Shown: positions 46,962 to 56,417, counted from the stretch's first letter. The stretch is DNA of 64,000 nt from Nitratidesulfovibrio termitidis HI1 (GCF_000504305.1 NZ_KI632512.1:590388-654387); one strand, 5' to 3'. Made by a program: numbers and translations. The notes: generated by a model from the sequence alone, not told the origin.

Positions 46962-48244
46962 ACCTTCAGGTAGTCTTCCACCATCCGGTCCACGGTAAAC
47001 CGTGCCCGCCACGCGTCCTGGCCCGCCCTGCCCAGCGTGCGGGCCAGCCGGGGGCGCTCCAGCAGGCCCGCCACCGAAACAGCCAGGCCGCCCCAGTCGC
47101 CTTCTTCGGCCAGGGCGCCGCTGACGCCGTCCTCCACCTGCTCCGGCAGCCCGCCCACGCGGAACGAACACACCGGCACCCCGGCGGCCATGGCTTCCAG
47201 CACCACCAGGGCGTGGTTGTCGGCCAGCGTGGGGTACACGAACACGTCCGACGCGGCCAGCAGGGTGTCCAGCATGGCGCGGTCCACGTAGGGCCAGCGC
47301 AGCAGGTCGCCGTCGCGCCCGGCGGCATCGCCGCCCACCATCAGCCCCACTGCGGCGGGCACGGCGCGCTTCACCTCGCTCCACAGGGCCATCCAGCGAT
47401 GTCCGCCCTTCAGCATGGCCTGCTCGCCCCCGTGCGCCACGAAAATGACCACCCTCGCATCAGGCGCTATGCCCAGCGCGGCGCGGGCCTCTGCCTGCGG
47501 GGGGCCGCCCGCCGCGTCCACGCCATTGGGCACCACGCTGCACGGCAACTCGGGAAAACGCGCCCGCACCATGCGGGCCAGCCAGCCCGAGGGGCTGACC
47601 AGCAGCGGCCCTGCGGCGCGCAACGCGCTGGCCCGCCGGTCCTGCAACGGGGCGGCGGCGGGATAGCCGCGCGGGCACGTTTCGGGACAACCGGTGCGCC
47701 AGCCCTCGCAGTCGATGGGATACACGCAGCCGCCGGTGAGCAGCGAACAGTCGTGCACGGTGATGACCAGCGGGACGGGGGGAACGGGAAGAACGGGGGA
47801 TACGGGTAGCGACGGCGATGGGGGCCGATCCCCCCCGCCGGAAATGCCCGACGGCTCCGGCTGGCCCGATTGACTCGACTGGCCCGATTGACTCGATTGA
47901 CTCGATTGCCCCGGCTCGACGATGGAACCGAGACAGGCCGTCCAGTCCAGCGTGGCGTGCAGGTGCAGGGGCATGCCGGGCATCAGGCAACCGCCCACCC
48001 CGGCGGCGGGCACCACGCCATGCACGGCCCCACCTTCGGCATATCCTTCGGCGGCACCTTCGCCAGTGCCCTCTTTGGGGGCGTCAACATCGGAAATGTC
48101 GCCATCCAGGATCTCACAGGTCCGGTGCACCACCACGCCGCGCCGGGCAAGCCCGCGCGCCAGCATGTGCGCCACCCGCGTGGCTCCGCCACGGTGGGAA
48201 AGCAGGGTATGGAAATGCAGCGCTGCCGGAAGCGTGGTGGTCAT
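46946..48244 (-). CDS. Glycosyltransferase family 4 protein with Gln/Ser repeat insert
   Basis: 432 residues, GT-B fold. The N-terminal acceptor domain starts TLLSHRGGATRVAHMLARGL; the donor domain has VVPNGVDAAGG, VIFVAHGGEQAMLKGG and the nucleotide-sugar motif NHALVVLEAMAAGVPV. The insert EPGQSSQSSQSGQSSQSGQP (about residues 110-130) comes from a 9-12 bp DNA repeat (about 47868-47925). A Cys-rich stretch (GGCVYPIDCEGWRTGCPETC) is typical of a subgroup of these enzymes. The start overlaps the stop of the next gene by four bases (ATGA), so the two are coupled; the sugar and acceptor are unknown. Confidence 0.85.
   Translation of the reverse strand: MTTTLPAALHFHTLLSHRGGATRVAHMLARGLARRGVVVHRTCEILDGDISDVDAPKEGTGEGAAEGYAEGGAVHGVVPAAGVGGCLMPGMPLHLHATLDWTACLGSIVEPGQSSQSSQSGQSSQSGQPEPSGISGGGDRPPSPSLPVSPVLPVPPVPLVITVHDCSLLTGGCVYPIDCEGWRTGCPETCPRGYPAAAPLQDRRASALRAAGPLLVSPSGWLARMVRARFPELPCSVVPNGVDAAGGPPQAEARAALGIAPDARVVIFVAHGGEQAMLKGGHRWMALWSEVKRAVPAAVGLMVGGDAAGRDGDLLRWPYVDRAMLDTLLAASDVFVYPTLADNHALVVLEAMAAGVPVCSFRVGGLPEQVEDGVSGALAEEGDWGGLAVSVAGLLERPRLARTLGRAGQDAWRARFTVDRMVEDYLKVYARL
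47868..47925. repeat. Short in-frame repeat in the glycosyltransferase
   Basis: cgattgactcga-type units recur, coding on the minus strand for Ser-Gln-Ser-Gly-Gln. Confidence 0.75.
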
Positions 48245-50211
48245 GCGCCCTCCCCGCCGTCATGGGTCATGCCCGCTGCCGGAATTTCGCCAGATGGGGT
48301 CTGCGCCAGGTGGTCAGCGGCTTTCGCCGAGCCCGAAGCTGGCCGGGCCCGCTCCAGCAGATCCTGCTTCAGCGCCCACAGCATCAGGAAGCTGGCCGCC
48401 TCGCGCGCCATGCCTTCTCCCACCAGCATGTCCAGCAATTGGCCGACAGGCGCGGACCGCCGCGCGGCGAACAGCAGCCGCTGCAACAGGCGGGGGGGCA
48501 CCAGCCGTTCCACCCCGGTGTAGAACACGGGAAATTCCTGCTTGCGGTATACCGCCTCGCCCGCGCGGGTCCAGCCGAGCACCATGTCGCGGTCAAGCTG
48601 CGCCGTGGGGTACGCGCCGAACACGTCCGCATACGGCATGTGCAGCGGATGCGCGGCCTCGCGCAATTCGCGCAGGGCGTCAGAGTCCGCGTCTTCCCCG
48701 CCCTTCGGCCCTGCGTCATGCTCCGCTCTCGGGCCCGCAACCGAATCGGCGGACGGGCCTGCATCGTCCCCGGCGCTGACGCCCAACGCCCGGCCTGCTC
48801 CGTGCCCGCCCCCCTGGAATGGCGCGGGCTGCCGCCACAACGCCTCCCACAGGTCCAGCCAGCGGGCGACCACGCCGTCCCAGGTGAATTCCGCCAGCAC
48901 CCGTGCCCGCGCGGCAGCCCCCATGCGGGCGCGCAATGCGGCGTCGGTGGCCAGCCGGGCCAGGGCATCGGCCAGGGCGGGCACCTCCACCACGGTCTGC
49001 TGGGCCAGCAACAAGTGGTACTGGCTGTCGAAGAACACCGGCGCCAGCATGTCCACGTCGGGCGTGGCCACCGGGGCCAGGGTGGGCACGGTGAACCCGG
49101 TTTCACCGTGCACGACGATGTCCCGGTAGCCGTCGTAGTCGGACACCACGGCGGGCAGCCCTGCGGCCCCGGCTTCCACCAGGGTCAGGCCGAAGGTTTC
49201 CTGCATGTTGTCCACGGGAGAAACGAACACGTCCGCCGCCGCGAACAGCGCGGCCCTTTCCGTGTCGGATGGCGAAGGCATCACGCGGATGCGGATGCCC
49301 AGCCGCTCGGCCAGGCCGGTGATGCGGGCCGGGGTGTCGTCACCGGATTTCACGAACCCGGCCACCACCAGCAGAAAGCCGCCACGGGCCAGCCCCAGGC
49401 CTTCGGCGCGCTGCAGGGCGCGCAGCAGGGGCAGCAGGTCCATCTTGGAATAATGGGCGATGCGCGCGAACACCAGCAGCACCGGCTCTGCGTCCACGCC
49501 CAGCATCTGGCGCATGTCCGCCCGCAGTGCCGTTTGGCACTCCGACCCGCGCAGCGGACCAGGCTGCGACCCCGCCTGTGACCCCGGCGGCGCCCCCGCC
49601 TGAGAACGGACGGCACCGGACGCCGCGTTCAGGAAATCCGCGTCCACGCCCAAGGGTATCCGCTCCACATGCGGTGCGGGGTATGTTTCCTCGTCCAGCC
49701 CGTAGGCGCGGCGCAGATGCTCGAACATGCGCAGCACCACCGCCTGCCCGGCCGTGGAGGTGGCCACCACGGCGTCGCGGGCCGTGGTGCCCGGCCACAG
49801 GTGGGCCAGAAACCTGGCGGGGTAACGGGCGTAACTGAGCGAATGGGTGACCCCGGTCACCGGGAACAGCACCGGCGCGTACGCGTTGCGCAGCCGGGCC
49901 ACATGGGGCTGGTCGGTGACGCTGTCCGACAGGTGAAAGCAGTGATAGGGCTTGCGCGCCAGCATCCAGGCCAGATCGTTGCGGGTGGACACCCGGAACC
50001 CGTTGCGCGCGGCGATGACCGGAAATTCCTCGCGCAGGCAGGCCTCCGTGGCTTTGACCACGTCCAGCCCCGGCAGAAAGAAATGGTACTCGGGAAACGG
50101 GTCGGCCCGCAGCAGCGCCCGCATGAAGCCCGCATTGGCCACGGGACGGCCCATGATCTCGCCGGTTTCAAGAAAGGGGTGCAGGGTGCCCCAGGCGCGT
50201 TTGGTGCTCAT
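48241..50211 (-). CDS. Large glycosyltransferase, GT4 family, with C-terminal extension
   Basis: 656 residues. It has a GT-B fold with HVERIPLGVDADFL, VLLVFARIAHYSKMDLLPLL, and the donor site ETFGLTLVEAGAAGLPAVVSDYDGY. After the transferase (ends about 470) comes a low-complexity linker (AGDDAGPSADSVAGPRAEHD) and a helical C-terminal domain of about 150 residues that is not recognised. It overlaps the following glycosyltransferase by four bases; together they probably build part of a surface polysaccharide. The start at 50211 lacks a clear ribosome site. Confidence 0.82.
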   Translation of the reverse strand: MSTKRAWGTLHPFLETGEIMGRPVANAGFMRALLRADPFPEYHFFLPGLDVVKATEACLREEFPVIAARNGFRVSTRNDLAWMLARKPYHCFHLSDSVTDQPHVARLRNAYAPVLFPVTGVTHSLSYARYPARFLAHLWPGTTARDAVVATSTAGQAVVLRMFEHLRRAYGLDEETYPAPHVERIPLGVDADFLNAASGAVRSQAGAPPGSQAGSQPGPLRGSECQTALRADMRQMLGVDAEPVLLVFARIAHYSKMDLLPLLRALQRAEGLGLARGGFLLVVAGFVKSGDDTPARITGLAERLGIRIRVMPSPSDTERAALFAAADVFVSPVDNMQETFGLTLVEAGAAGLPAVVSDYDGYRDIVVHGETGFTVPTLAPVATPDVDMLAPVFFDSQYHLLLAQQTVVEVPALADALARLATDAALRARMGAAARARVLAEFTWDGVVARWLDLWEALWRQPAPFQGGGHGAGRALGVSAGDDAGPSADSVAGPRAEHDAGPKGGEDADSDALRELREAAHPLHMPYADVFGAYPTAQLDRDMVLGWTRAGEAVYRKQEFPVFYTGVERLVPPRLLQRLLFAARRSAPVGQLLDMLVGEGMAREAASFLMLWALKQDLLERARPASGSAKAADHLAQTPSGEIPAAGMTHDGGEGA

Positions 50212-50566
50212 GGTGCAGCAAAGACACAACTTGTCGAGGCTGTCAAACCGTTCCGGGGCTTCGCGCCCAGCCTTCTTTCCGGCCCCGTATTGCCCGGCCC
50301 CGCCTTTCACGCGCGGCGCCGCGCCCCCCGACACGCGGCCTGCCCCGCCCTCCCCCGGCAAAGCTTGCCGCCCCCCCTCTCCGTCCACCAGATCCAGTCC
50401 GGTCCGTCCGCGCCAGCCCGGCATTGCGCGCAACATGGACCAATTCTTGCTGTCTCCCGTGCAGCGTCGCATTTCCGACGCCTGCCAGCCCGCTTCCGCA
50501 ACCGGCACGGGCCGCGCACATCACCTTGTCCCTACGCCGCAAACCCCTGGGGGGGGAGACCGGACC
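50212..50566. other. 355-base divergent intergenic region
   Basis: It lies between the large glycosyltransferase (leftward) and the GAF-GGDEF gene (rightward). It is GC-rich, with no convincing promoter, RNA or gene. A G-run (50549-50558) immediately before the cyclase start supplies its ribosome site. Confidence 0.45.
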
Positions 50567-52063
50567 ATGAAGAAGACACCGCAGCATACCATGTGGACCA
50601 TGGGCCTTTCCGAGGCCGATGCGGGGCTGCTGGCCGCCCACGCGGGCAGCGACTATCGCATCATCGCCCTGCCTCCGGGCCGTGCGCCGTCCGCCCTGGA
50701 AATGGAGCGCGACGACCCGTGCCTGTTCTGGCTCACGTCCGAAGCGTGGACTGCCATCGCCAGCCAGCGCGAAGGCAAGTCGCAGCACCTCGACCTTGTC
50801 CCGCGCGTGCTCGTGCTGGAACCCGGCTACTCGCGCGAGGAAATAGAACGGGCGCTGGACAGCAGCTTCACCGATGTCATCAAGCCGCCGCTCACCCGCG
50901 CCCGCGTGCTGAACGTGCTGCGCCGCGCGGTGGAAACGCGCAACCTGTACCACGACATCCTGCGCATGACGCGCGAGATTTTCCTTGAACGCGAAATGCT
51001 GGCCCGCAAGAACGACACCCTGTCGTTCCTGGTGACCTTTCTGACACGGGCCACCGAAAGCCTGGACCCTGCGGAAATTCTTGGCAATGTGCGCGAAAAT
51101 CTTTCGATGCTGCTGCCGGTGACGGCGGTGCACGGCATCTTCTGGCCCCCGGTGCCAGAGGGGGGCGCGCTGGAGGCGGAGCTGTTCGTGGCCACCGCGC
51201 CCGACTGCCCGGTGAACGTGCAGTGGGTGGATCTGCTGCTGGAGTCGGCCCGGCGCCTGGGCAACGCACCGGTGGCTGGCTACCGCGTCACCCATGTGCC
51301 CGGCATGGCCGAACTGCTCGACGCCAGCGGCTGCGCCGTGGACCCCGGGCAGCCCCCCGTGCCCAGGCGGGTGATCCTGATGCCGCTACGAACCGGTACC
51401 GAGGCGCTGGGGGCACTGGCCATCCTGACCGACGGCAGCCAGACCATGGGCAAGGACCAGGCCCAGGCGCTGGATTCGGCCATGAAGCACCTTGCCCTGG
51501 CGCTGAAGAACGCCATGGTCTACCGCGAGGTGAAGCTGCAGGCCGACCACGACGCGCTGACCCGGCTGCACAACCGCCGCAGCCTGGACGAACGGCTGCG
51601 CACCGAATTCGAACGGCACCGCCGCTACGGCCACCCCATGAGCCTGCTGCTGCTGGACCTGGACCATTTCAAGGCCGTCAACGACACCTACGGCCACCTT
51701 GCGGGCGACGCCGTGCTGCGCGAACTGGCCGACGTGCTGCGCAATTCCATCCGCACCACGGACTTCGCGGCCCGCTACGGCGGGGAAGAATTCGTGGTCA
51801 TCCTGCCGCATACCGATGAAGCGCAGGGCCACCTGCTGGCCGAACGGCTGCGCCATCGCATCGAACAGTGCCGGGTGCAGCACCACGGGGTGCAGCTTTC
51901 GGCCACGGTGAGCATCGGCGTGGCGGGCTTTCGCCCTGGCGCCTTCGCCAACGTGGAGGAACTGGTGCTCGAGGCGGACCGGGCGCTGTACCTGGCTAAA
52001 GCCAATGGCCGCAACGTGGTGTGCACCATGTCCGGCTGCGATGATGCCAAGGCCGCCGGATAG
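50567..52063 (+). CDS. Diguanylate cyclase with receiver-like and GAF domains
   Basis: 498 residues, soluble. Residues 1-120 look like a degenerate receiver (SFTDVIKPPLTRARVLNVLRR at the end, no clear phospho-Asp), followed by a GAF-like domain (about 150-315). The GGDEF domain has HDALTRLHNRRSLDERL, LLLDLDHFKAVNDTYGHLAGD and ARYGGEEFVVIL. A canonical RxxD inhibitory site (RTTD) sits five residues before GGEEF, unlike the cyclase at 29781. The start follows GGGGGGAG by eight bases. A strong terminator follows. Confidence 0.92.
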   Translation: MKKTPQHTMWTMGLSEADAGLLAAHAGSDYRIIALPPGRAPSALEMERDDPCLFWLTSEAWTAIASQREGKSQHLDLVPRVLVLEPGYSREEIERALDSSFTDVIKPPLTRARVLNVLRRAVETRNLYHDILRMTREIFLEREMLARKNDTLSFLVTFLTRATESLDPAEILGNVRENLSMLLPVTAVHGIFWPPVPEGGALEAELFVATAPDCPVNVQWVDLLLESARRLGNAPVAGYRVTHVPGMAELLDASGCAVDPGQPPVPRRVILMPLRTGTEALGALAILTDGSQTMGKDQAQALDSAMKHLALALKNAMVYREVKLQADHDALTRLHNRRSLDERLRTEFERHRRYGHPMSLLLLDLDHFKAVNDTYGHLAGDAVLRELADVLRNSIRTTDFAARYGGEEFVVILPHTDEAQGHLLAERLRHRIEQCRVQHHGVQLSATVSIGVAGFRPGAFANVEELVLEADRALYLAKANGRNVVCTMSGCDDAKAAG

Positions 52064-52087
52064 CCGGACCGGATTACGGGAAATGAG

Positions 52088-52123
52088 GCGGGGCGCTCCG
52101 AAAGGGGCGCCCCGCTTGCGTTT
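52088..52123 (+). terminator. Rho-independent terminator after the GAF-GGDEF gene
   Basis: gcggggcgc and gcgccccgc form a perfect 9-bp stem, then ttgcgttt. Confidence 0.7.
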
Positions 52124-52244
52124 GGGCATTCCACCCCGCCATTCATGGTATCTAAAGCTCTGCATGTACATTGCTCAAAATCGAATCCGGCGATATTTTC
52201 CGTTGCGGTCAATCGCGGTTTCCGAACGATCAACGGGGACGGAC

Positions 52245-54359
52245 ATGGAGCTACGCGATCTCAGAACCTTTACGGCAGTAGCGCGCCTGCTCAGTTTTCA
52301 CCGGGCGGCGGCAGAATTGAACGCAGCGCAATCCACGGTCTCCGCACACATTGCCGCGCTGGAAACCGAGCTGGGCCTCCGGCTGTTCGAACGGCTGGGC
52401 CGCCGCGTGGCCCTGACGGAAGCGGGCGAGCGGCTGGTGCACTACGCGGCCAAGCTCATCGACGTGGAAGACGAGGCCAGGGCCTGGGTCACCGGCGAAT
52501 CGCGGCTGCGCGGCCAGCTGACCGTGCGCGTGCCGGAATCGTTGTGCGCGTACCGCCTGCCGCCTGTCATCGCCGCATTTCGCCGCCGCCACCCGGAGGT
52601 GGCCCTGCACCTGACCGCGTGCACCCTGAACGGCCTGGAAAAGGACCTGCGCCAGGGCATCACCGACCTGGCCTTCGTCATGGCCGACAGCGTGCACGGC
52701 GGCGACCTGAACGTGGAAGTCCTGGGCATGGAACCGCTGGTGCTGGTGGCCGCGCCGCATCACCCACTGGCCACGCGCGAACGCGTCACCACCCGTGACC
52801 TGCACGGCGTCACGCTGGCACTGTCCACGGCGGATTGCGCCTACCGCACGGTGATCGAAGAAGCCCTGGCCGCGGAAGGGGTGCATCCTGCCGCCGGACT
52901 GGAATTTTCCAGCGCGGCGGCCCTGCGCGGCTGCGTGGCCTTAGGCGTGGGGATTACCCTGCTGCCCGTGGCCGCCGTGCGCGACGCTGTGCGGGCGGGC
53001 ACCCTGCGTACGCTGGCCTGGGAGGACCATCCCTTTGAAACGGCGGTGCTCATGGTGCGCCACCGGGGCAAGTGGGTGTCTCCGTACATGGACACCTTCA
53101 TGGAACTGTGTCGCGCCGCCTGCGCCGACGCCACTGGCGCTGCGGGCAACCCGGAGCCCATCTGGGACTTTCCGTGTCCCATGGCGGACGTGGCCACCGT
53201 CCTCGAACCGCCCAAACCGGTCCCCCCGGACGCGCGTCCGGACGCCACCGGCCAGCCCGCCGTGGCGGACGCCGTGGGGTCTCCCGGTTCTCTTTCCGGG
53301 CCGGACACGCCAGGCGTGTCGGGCGCATCGGGCGCACTGGACGTATCAGGCGTACCGGGCGCACTGGGCGAACCGGGCGCACTGGGCGAACCGGACGAGC
53401 CGGTTCCGCCGACTACTCAGGATAACAGGCCCGAAACCATACCGGGCCGCATTCCGAATGACACGGCGTCCGACGGGGTGAATGCCGAGCCACATGACGA
53501 TTCGGACGCCGAGGTGAATGACAAGCCGGACGACCTGTTGCATGACCTGCCCTCTCCCGGCTCCGCGCCGTGGTTCGAGCCGGAGTCCGGTCCGGGATAC
53601 GATGTTGGATATGATGCGGGATACGATACGGGGTATGATGCGGCGTTCATGGACGATGCGGACACCGGCCCGGAAACGGTCTGGGGCGCCCCGCCCGATA
53701 TGACGCCCGACATGGTCCCCGACATGACGCCGGAGATTGAGGACGAGCCGGAATTCGTGACGTCGCAGGACGTCCCCTGGGACTATCCCGACGATTTCGA
53801 CCGCCCTGCGCAACCCGACGAACCATACCCCGGTGGAGCTGACGGACCGGGCGACAGTGGAACTGCCCCCCCCGACGACACGAGGGACATGCCCCCGTAC
53901 GCCCCGGAACCCATGTCACCCCCGACGGGGTCTGCGCCCGACCAGGCACCCCCCGCCATCTCTGCGGATGCCGACGTGGCCCCGGAAAACCGCCAGCCGT
54001 CGCTGTGGGACATGCCGCAAGCATCCGGCCAACCGCCGGTATCTGCCGCGCCTGCCTCCGCATCCGCCGACGCGGACGTGCCGGATGCGCCGACCGCGCC
54101 CCATGCACCGACGCGATCGGGGCAACCGGGAGAGTCGCGCGAATCGCGTGAACAGGGAGAACCGGGTGAACCGGACCAATCGGGCGAACCGGGTGAACTG
54201 GGTGAACTGGGAGAATTGGGCGAGCCAAGCGAACCGAGCACATCGGGCAAATCGGGCGTCCCCCCGCACGAACACACCCGGCCTGACACCCCGGAACACG
54301 CGCCAGAGCCCGCGCCGGAGGCGCAGCAATGGCTGTCGCTGCTGCCCCCCAAACGCTGA
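52245..54359 (+). CDS. LysR-type regulator with a 400-residue repetitive tail
   Basis: 704 residues, more than twice the LysR norm (~300). Residues 1-295 are a standard LysR: helix-turn-helix LLSFHRAAAELNAAQSTVSAHI, then an effector-binding domain. Beyond that is a low-complexity tail made of repeat families: GALGEPGALGEPDEP (53325-53400), four GYDxGYD units (53593-53640), TPDMVPDMTPE (53697-53740), and GELGELGELGEPSEPS (54184-54240). The frame stays open with no stop, and the tail ends AQQWLSLLPPKR, a non-repetitive end that suggests it is translated. It is acidic and Pro/Gly-rich, probably disordered. Confidence 0.85.
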   Translation: MELRDLRTFTAVARLLSFHRAAAELNAAQSTVSAHIAALETELGLRLFERLGRRVALTEAGERLVHYAAKLIDVEDEARAWVTGESRLRGQLTVRVPESLCAYRLPPVIAAFRRRHPEVALHLTACTLNGLEKDLRQGITDLAFVMADSVHGGDLNVEVLGMEPLVLVAAPHHPLATRERVTTRDLHGVTLALSTADCAYRTVIEEALAAEGVHPAAGLEFSSAAALRGCVALGVGITLLPVAAVRDAVRAGTLRTLAWEDHPFETAVLMVRHRGKWVSPYMDTFMELCRAACADATGAAGNPEPIWDFPCPMADVATVLEPPKPVPPDARPDATGQPAVADAVGSPGSLSGPDTPGVSGASGALDVSGVPGALGEPGALGEPDEPVPPTTQDNRPETIPGRIPNDTASDGVNAEPHDDSDAEVNDKPDDLLHDLPSPGSAPWFEPESGPGYDVGYDAGYDTGYDAAFMDDADTGPETVWGAPPDMTPDMVPDMTPEIEDEPEFVTSQDVPWDYPDDFDRPAQPDEPYPGGADGPGDSGTAPPDDTRDMPPYAPEPMSPPTGSAPDQAPPAISADADVAPENRQPSLWDMPQASGQPPVSAAPASASADADVPDAPTAPHAPTRSGQPGESRESREQGEPGEPDQSGEPGELGELGELGEPSEPSTSGKSGVPPHEHTRPDTPEHAPEPAPEAQQWLSLLPPKR
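53300..54250 (+). repeat. Cluster of in-frame tandem repeats in the LysR tail
   Basis: At least four unrelated short repeats (units about 9-18 bases) lie in the same open frame: ggcgcactgggcgaacc, gggatacgatgc, gacatgacgcccg, gaactgggtgaactggg. All have lengths divisible by three. Confidence 0.8.
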
Positions 54360-54679
54360 GACCGCACCTGTCGCAGTCGCAACCGGGTACCAAGCCCTCT
54401 TTGCCCATTCCCCCACGCAACAGGCTGGTACATCGGCAGACCCGGCGCGCGGCGTGGCCTGCCCTGTCATCCGGCGCAGCTTGACCGCGAGCGTGGCGTG
54501 GCGTAAGCCCCCCGTTCCGCCGCTACTGCCCGTTGCCTGCTCCCGTGTCGCCTACCGCGCCGTCGGCCGGCCTCGCGGGGCCGCCATACGGCTTTGCGGG
54601 TCCGACATATGACCTCGCGGGTCCGCCGTCCGGCTCTGCGAACCCGGCACGCAGCCCATTCCCCTTTCCGGAGTTCCGC
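54360..54679 (+). other. 320-base region upstream of yhhQ
   Basis: No gene is recognised. A ~20-bp degenerate repeat lies at 54570-54645 (ctcgcggggccgccatacg, ctttgcgggtccgacatat, ctcgcgggtccgccgtccg, ctctgcg). The GGAG at 54670 is the yhhQ ribosome site. I searched by eye for a preQ1 riboswitch and did not see one. Confidence 0.45.
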
Positions 54680-55387
54680 ATGAACGAACTGCTCTGGTTG
54701 TGCTTCGCCCTGTTCGACATGGGCATCACCGTGCTCATGCACCGTCTCTTTGGTGCCGCCGGGCTGCATGCCCTCATCGTGCTCAACCTGATGGTGTGCA
54801 ACATCCAGGTGCTGAAGACCGTGACCCTGTTCGGCATGACCACCACCCTCGGCAACATCGTGTACGCCGGGGTGTTTCTGGCCACCGACATGCTGGGCGA
54901 ATTCCACGGCAAGGCAGAGGCGCGCAAGGGCGTGCTGCTGGGCTTCGTCACCCTGCTGCTGGGCACGGCCTACATGCAGGCCTCGCTGCTGTATGCCCCG
55001 GCCCCTTCCGATTTCGCCCACCCGCACATGGAAGCCCTGTTCAGCCTGTTGCCGCGCCTGGCCGGGGCCAGCCTGCTGGCCTATCTTGTCTCGCAATACC
55101 ACGACGTGTGGGCCTACCACTTCTGGATGCAGCGCACCGGGGGCCACCACCTGTGGCTGCGCAACAACGCCAGCACCCTGGTCAGTCAGGTGCTCGATTC
55201 CTCGGTGTTCTGTCTGGCCGCCTTCACCGGGGTGTACCCGTTCGAGGTGGTGCTGGAGATCATGCTGACCACTTACCTGTTCAAGGCCGTGGTGGCCCTG
55301 CTGGACACCCCGTTCATCTACCTGGCCCGCCGCCTGCACCGCGCACGCCCGGCAGGCGCCAGCGCCGCCGCCCCGGTGGCAGGCTGA
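54680..55387 (+). CDS. yhhQ: Queuosine-precursor transporter (YhhQ/DUF165 family)
   Basis: 235 residues, membrane protein with about six helices. It has the family hallmarks: LMVCNIQVLKTVTLFGMTTTLGNIVYAGVFLATDMLGEFHGK (the ATDMLxE motif is typical), DVWAYHFWMQRT and NNASTLVSQVLDSSVF. Characterised YhhQ proteins import preQ0/preQ1 for queuosine modification of tRNA. The start at 54680 has GGAG seven bases upstream; a longer frame from 54533 would translate the repeat DNA and is unlikely. Confidence 0.93.
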   Translation: MNELLWLCFALFDMGITVLMHRLFGAAGLHALIVLNLMVCNIQVLKTVTLFGMTTTLGNIVYAGVFLATDMLGEFHGKAEARKGVLLGFVTLLLGTAYMQASLLYAPAPSDFAHPHMEALFSLLPRLAGASLLAYLVSQYHDVWAYHFWMQRTGGHHLWLRNNASTLVSQVLDSSVFCLAAFTGVYPFEVVLEIMLTTYLFKAVVALLDTPFIYLARRLHRARPAGASAAAPVAG

Positions 55388-55482
55388 GGCCAGATTTCGC
55401 ACTGCCAGCCGCTATCCGCCGGTACCGGCAAGGGACGACGCCCCTCCCGGCGCAGTCCCGCGCGCCCGCATTTCGAACGCAC

Positions 55483-55515
55483 AAGGCCGGATTCCCTCGG
55501 GAATCCGGCCTTCTG
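55483..55515. terminator. Bidirectional terminator between yhhQ and gntR
   Basis: aaggccggattcc and ggaatccggcctt form a perfect 13-bp stem with a short loop, followed by tctgcgt. It serves the convergent yhhQ and gntR genes. Confidence 0.75.
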
Positions 55516-55622
55516 CGTATCTGTCATTGCGCGGGCGTGATCAGCCTTTCGCCTGCCCACCCTGGTCTGCCTTGCCCCGTCGCGGCAGCGGGGCAACTCC
55601 GGCGGTTTCATCGCCGCCACCG

Positions 55623-56417
55623 TCAACGTCCCCTCCCTAAAGGGTCCACCAGAGTACCCGCCAACGGCGCCTGCCCGGCCGTACCGTCCTTGTCATACAC
55701 GTAGCCGCCGATGGCGCAACGGAAGCGGTACTTGTCGCCCCTGTGCAGGGCGCGGCTGAATTCCACCGCCCGGCCCGTGTCGGTGTAGACCACGCTCTCC
55801 ACCCAGATGCACGGGCAGTTGTCGCCGATCTTCAGATACTTGCGCTCGTTCTCCGTGGGCATCACAGCGCCCAGTTCCTGCCGCGAATGCAGAAGGCGCA
55901 TGCCGTAATCCTCGTGCAGCACCTTGTAGAGCACGGTATCCAGCTTCTTTTCCAGAAAATCCGGCACCAGATCCGTGGGCAGGATGGAACGCTCCAGCAC
56001 CAGCGGCACGCCGCTGGCCAGCATCAGCCGGTACAGGAAGATCACCGGCTGGCTCACGGCAAGATTCAGATGGGCGGCCACCTCGGCATCGGCGAATTCT
56101 ATACCCGCGGCGATGGTCTTGTAGTGCGGCTCCAGCCCGGCGCTGGCGATGTCGTCGTAGTAGGTGGTGATGCTTTCCAGCGAACGGGTAAGCACCGGAC
56201 TCTTTTCGGAAAGCAGGAACGTCCCCTTGCTGCGCTTGCGCACCAGCATGTGGTCGTTGACCAGTTTGTCGATGGCTTGCCGCACCGTCATGCGATGCAC
56301 GTTGAACATGGCGGCCAGGTCGTTCTCGTTGGGGATCTTGTCGCCCGGCTGGTACACCTTGTTCCGTATCTGCTCGGAAAGCCATTCGTAGATGACGAGA
56401 TACTTCGCTTTGCCCAT
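55623..56417 (-). CDS. GntR/HutC-family transcriptional regulator of the sulfonate/phosphonate locus
   Basis: 264 residues. An N-terminal winged helix (YEWLSEQIRNKVYQPGDKIP, then LAAMFNVHRMTVRQAIDKLV) is followed by a UTRA ligand-binding domain (for example VIFLYRLMLASGVPLVLERS, YRFRCAIGGYVYD), the HutC subfamily layout. It is the last gene of the xsc-phnX-gntR set and probably senses a pathway intermediate. The operator candidate at 59583-59602 contains GT-C-TA-G-AC, matching the HutC core GT-N-TA-N-AC. The start at 56417 is the family start; longer in-frame sequence has no similarity. Confidence 0.9.
   Translation of the reverse strand: MGKAKYLVIYEWLSEQIRNKVYQPGDKIPNENDLAAMFNVHRMTVRQAIDKLVNDHMLVRKRSKGTFLLSEKSPVLTRSLESITTYYDDIASAGLEPHYKTIAAGIEFADAEVAAHLNLAVSQPVIFLYRLMLASGVPLVLERSILPTDLVPDFLEKKLDTVLYKVLHEDYGMRLLHSRQELGAVMPTENERKYLKIGDNCPCIWVESVVYTDTGRAVEFSRALHRGDKYRFRCAIGGYVYDKDGTAGQAPLAGTLVDPLGRGR

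Noticed and set aside
52245-54359. The LysR tail as a separate gene or a frameshift
   Set aside because: There is no internal start with a ribosome site and the frame is continuous, so I annotated one gene.
54360-54679. preQ1 riboswitch upstream of yhhQ
   Set aside because: No recognisable preQ1 stem with an A-rich tail; the region is mainly GC-rich repeat.
54533-54679. A longer yhhQ start with a Gly/Pro leader
   Set aside because: It would translate the intergenic repeat; the ATG at 54680 has GGAG at the right distance and begins the family domain.
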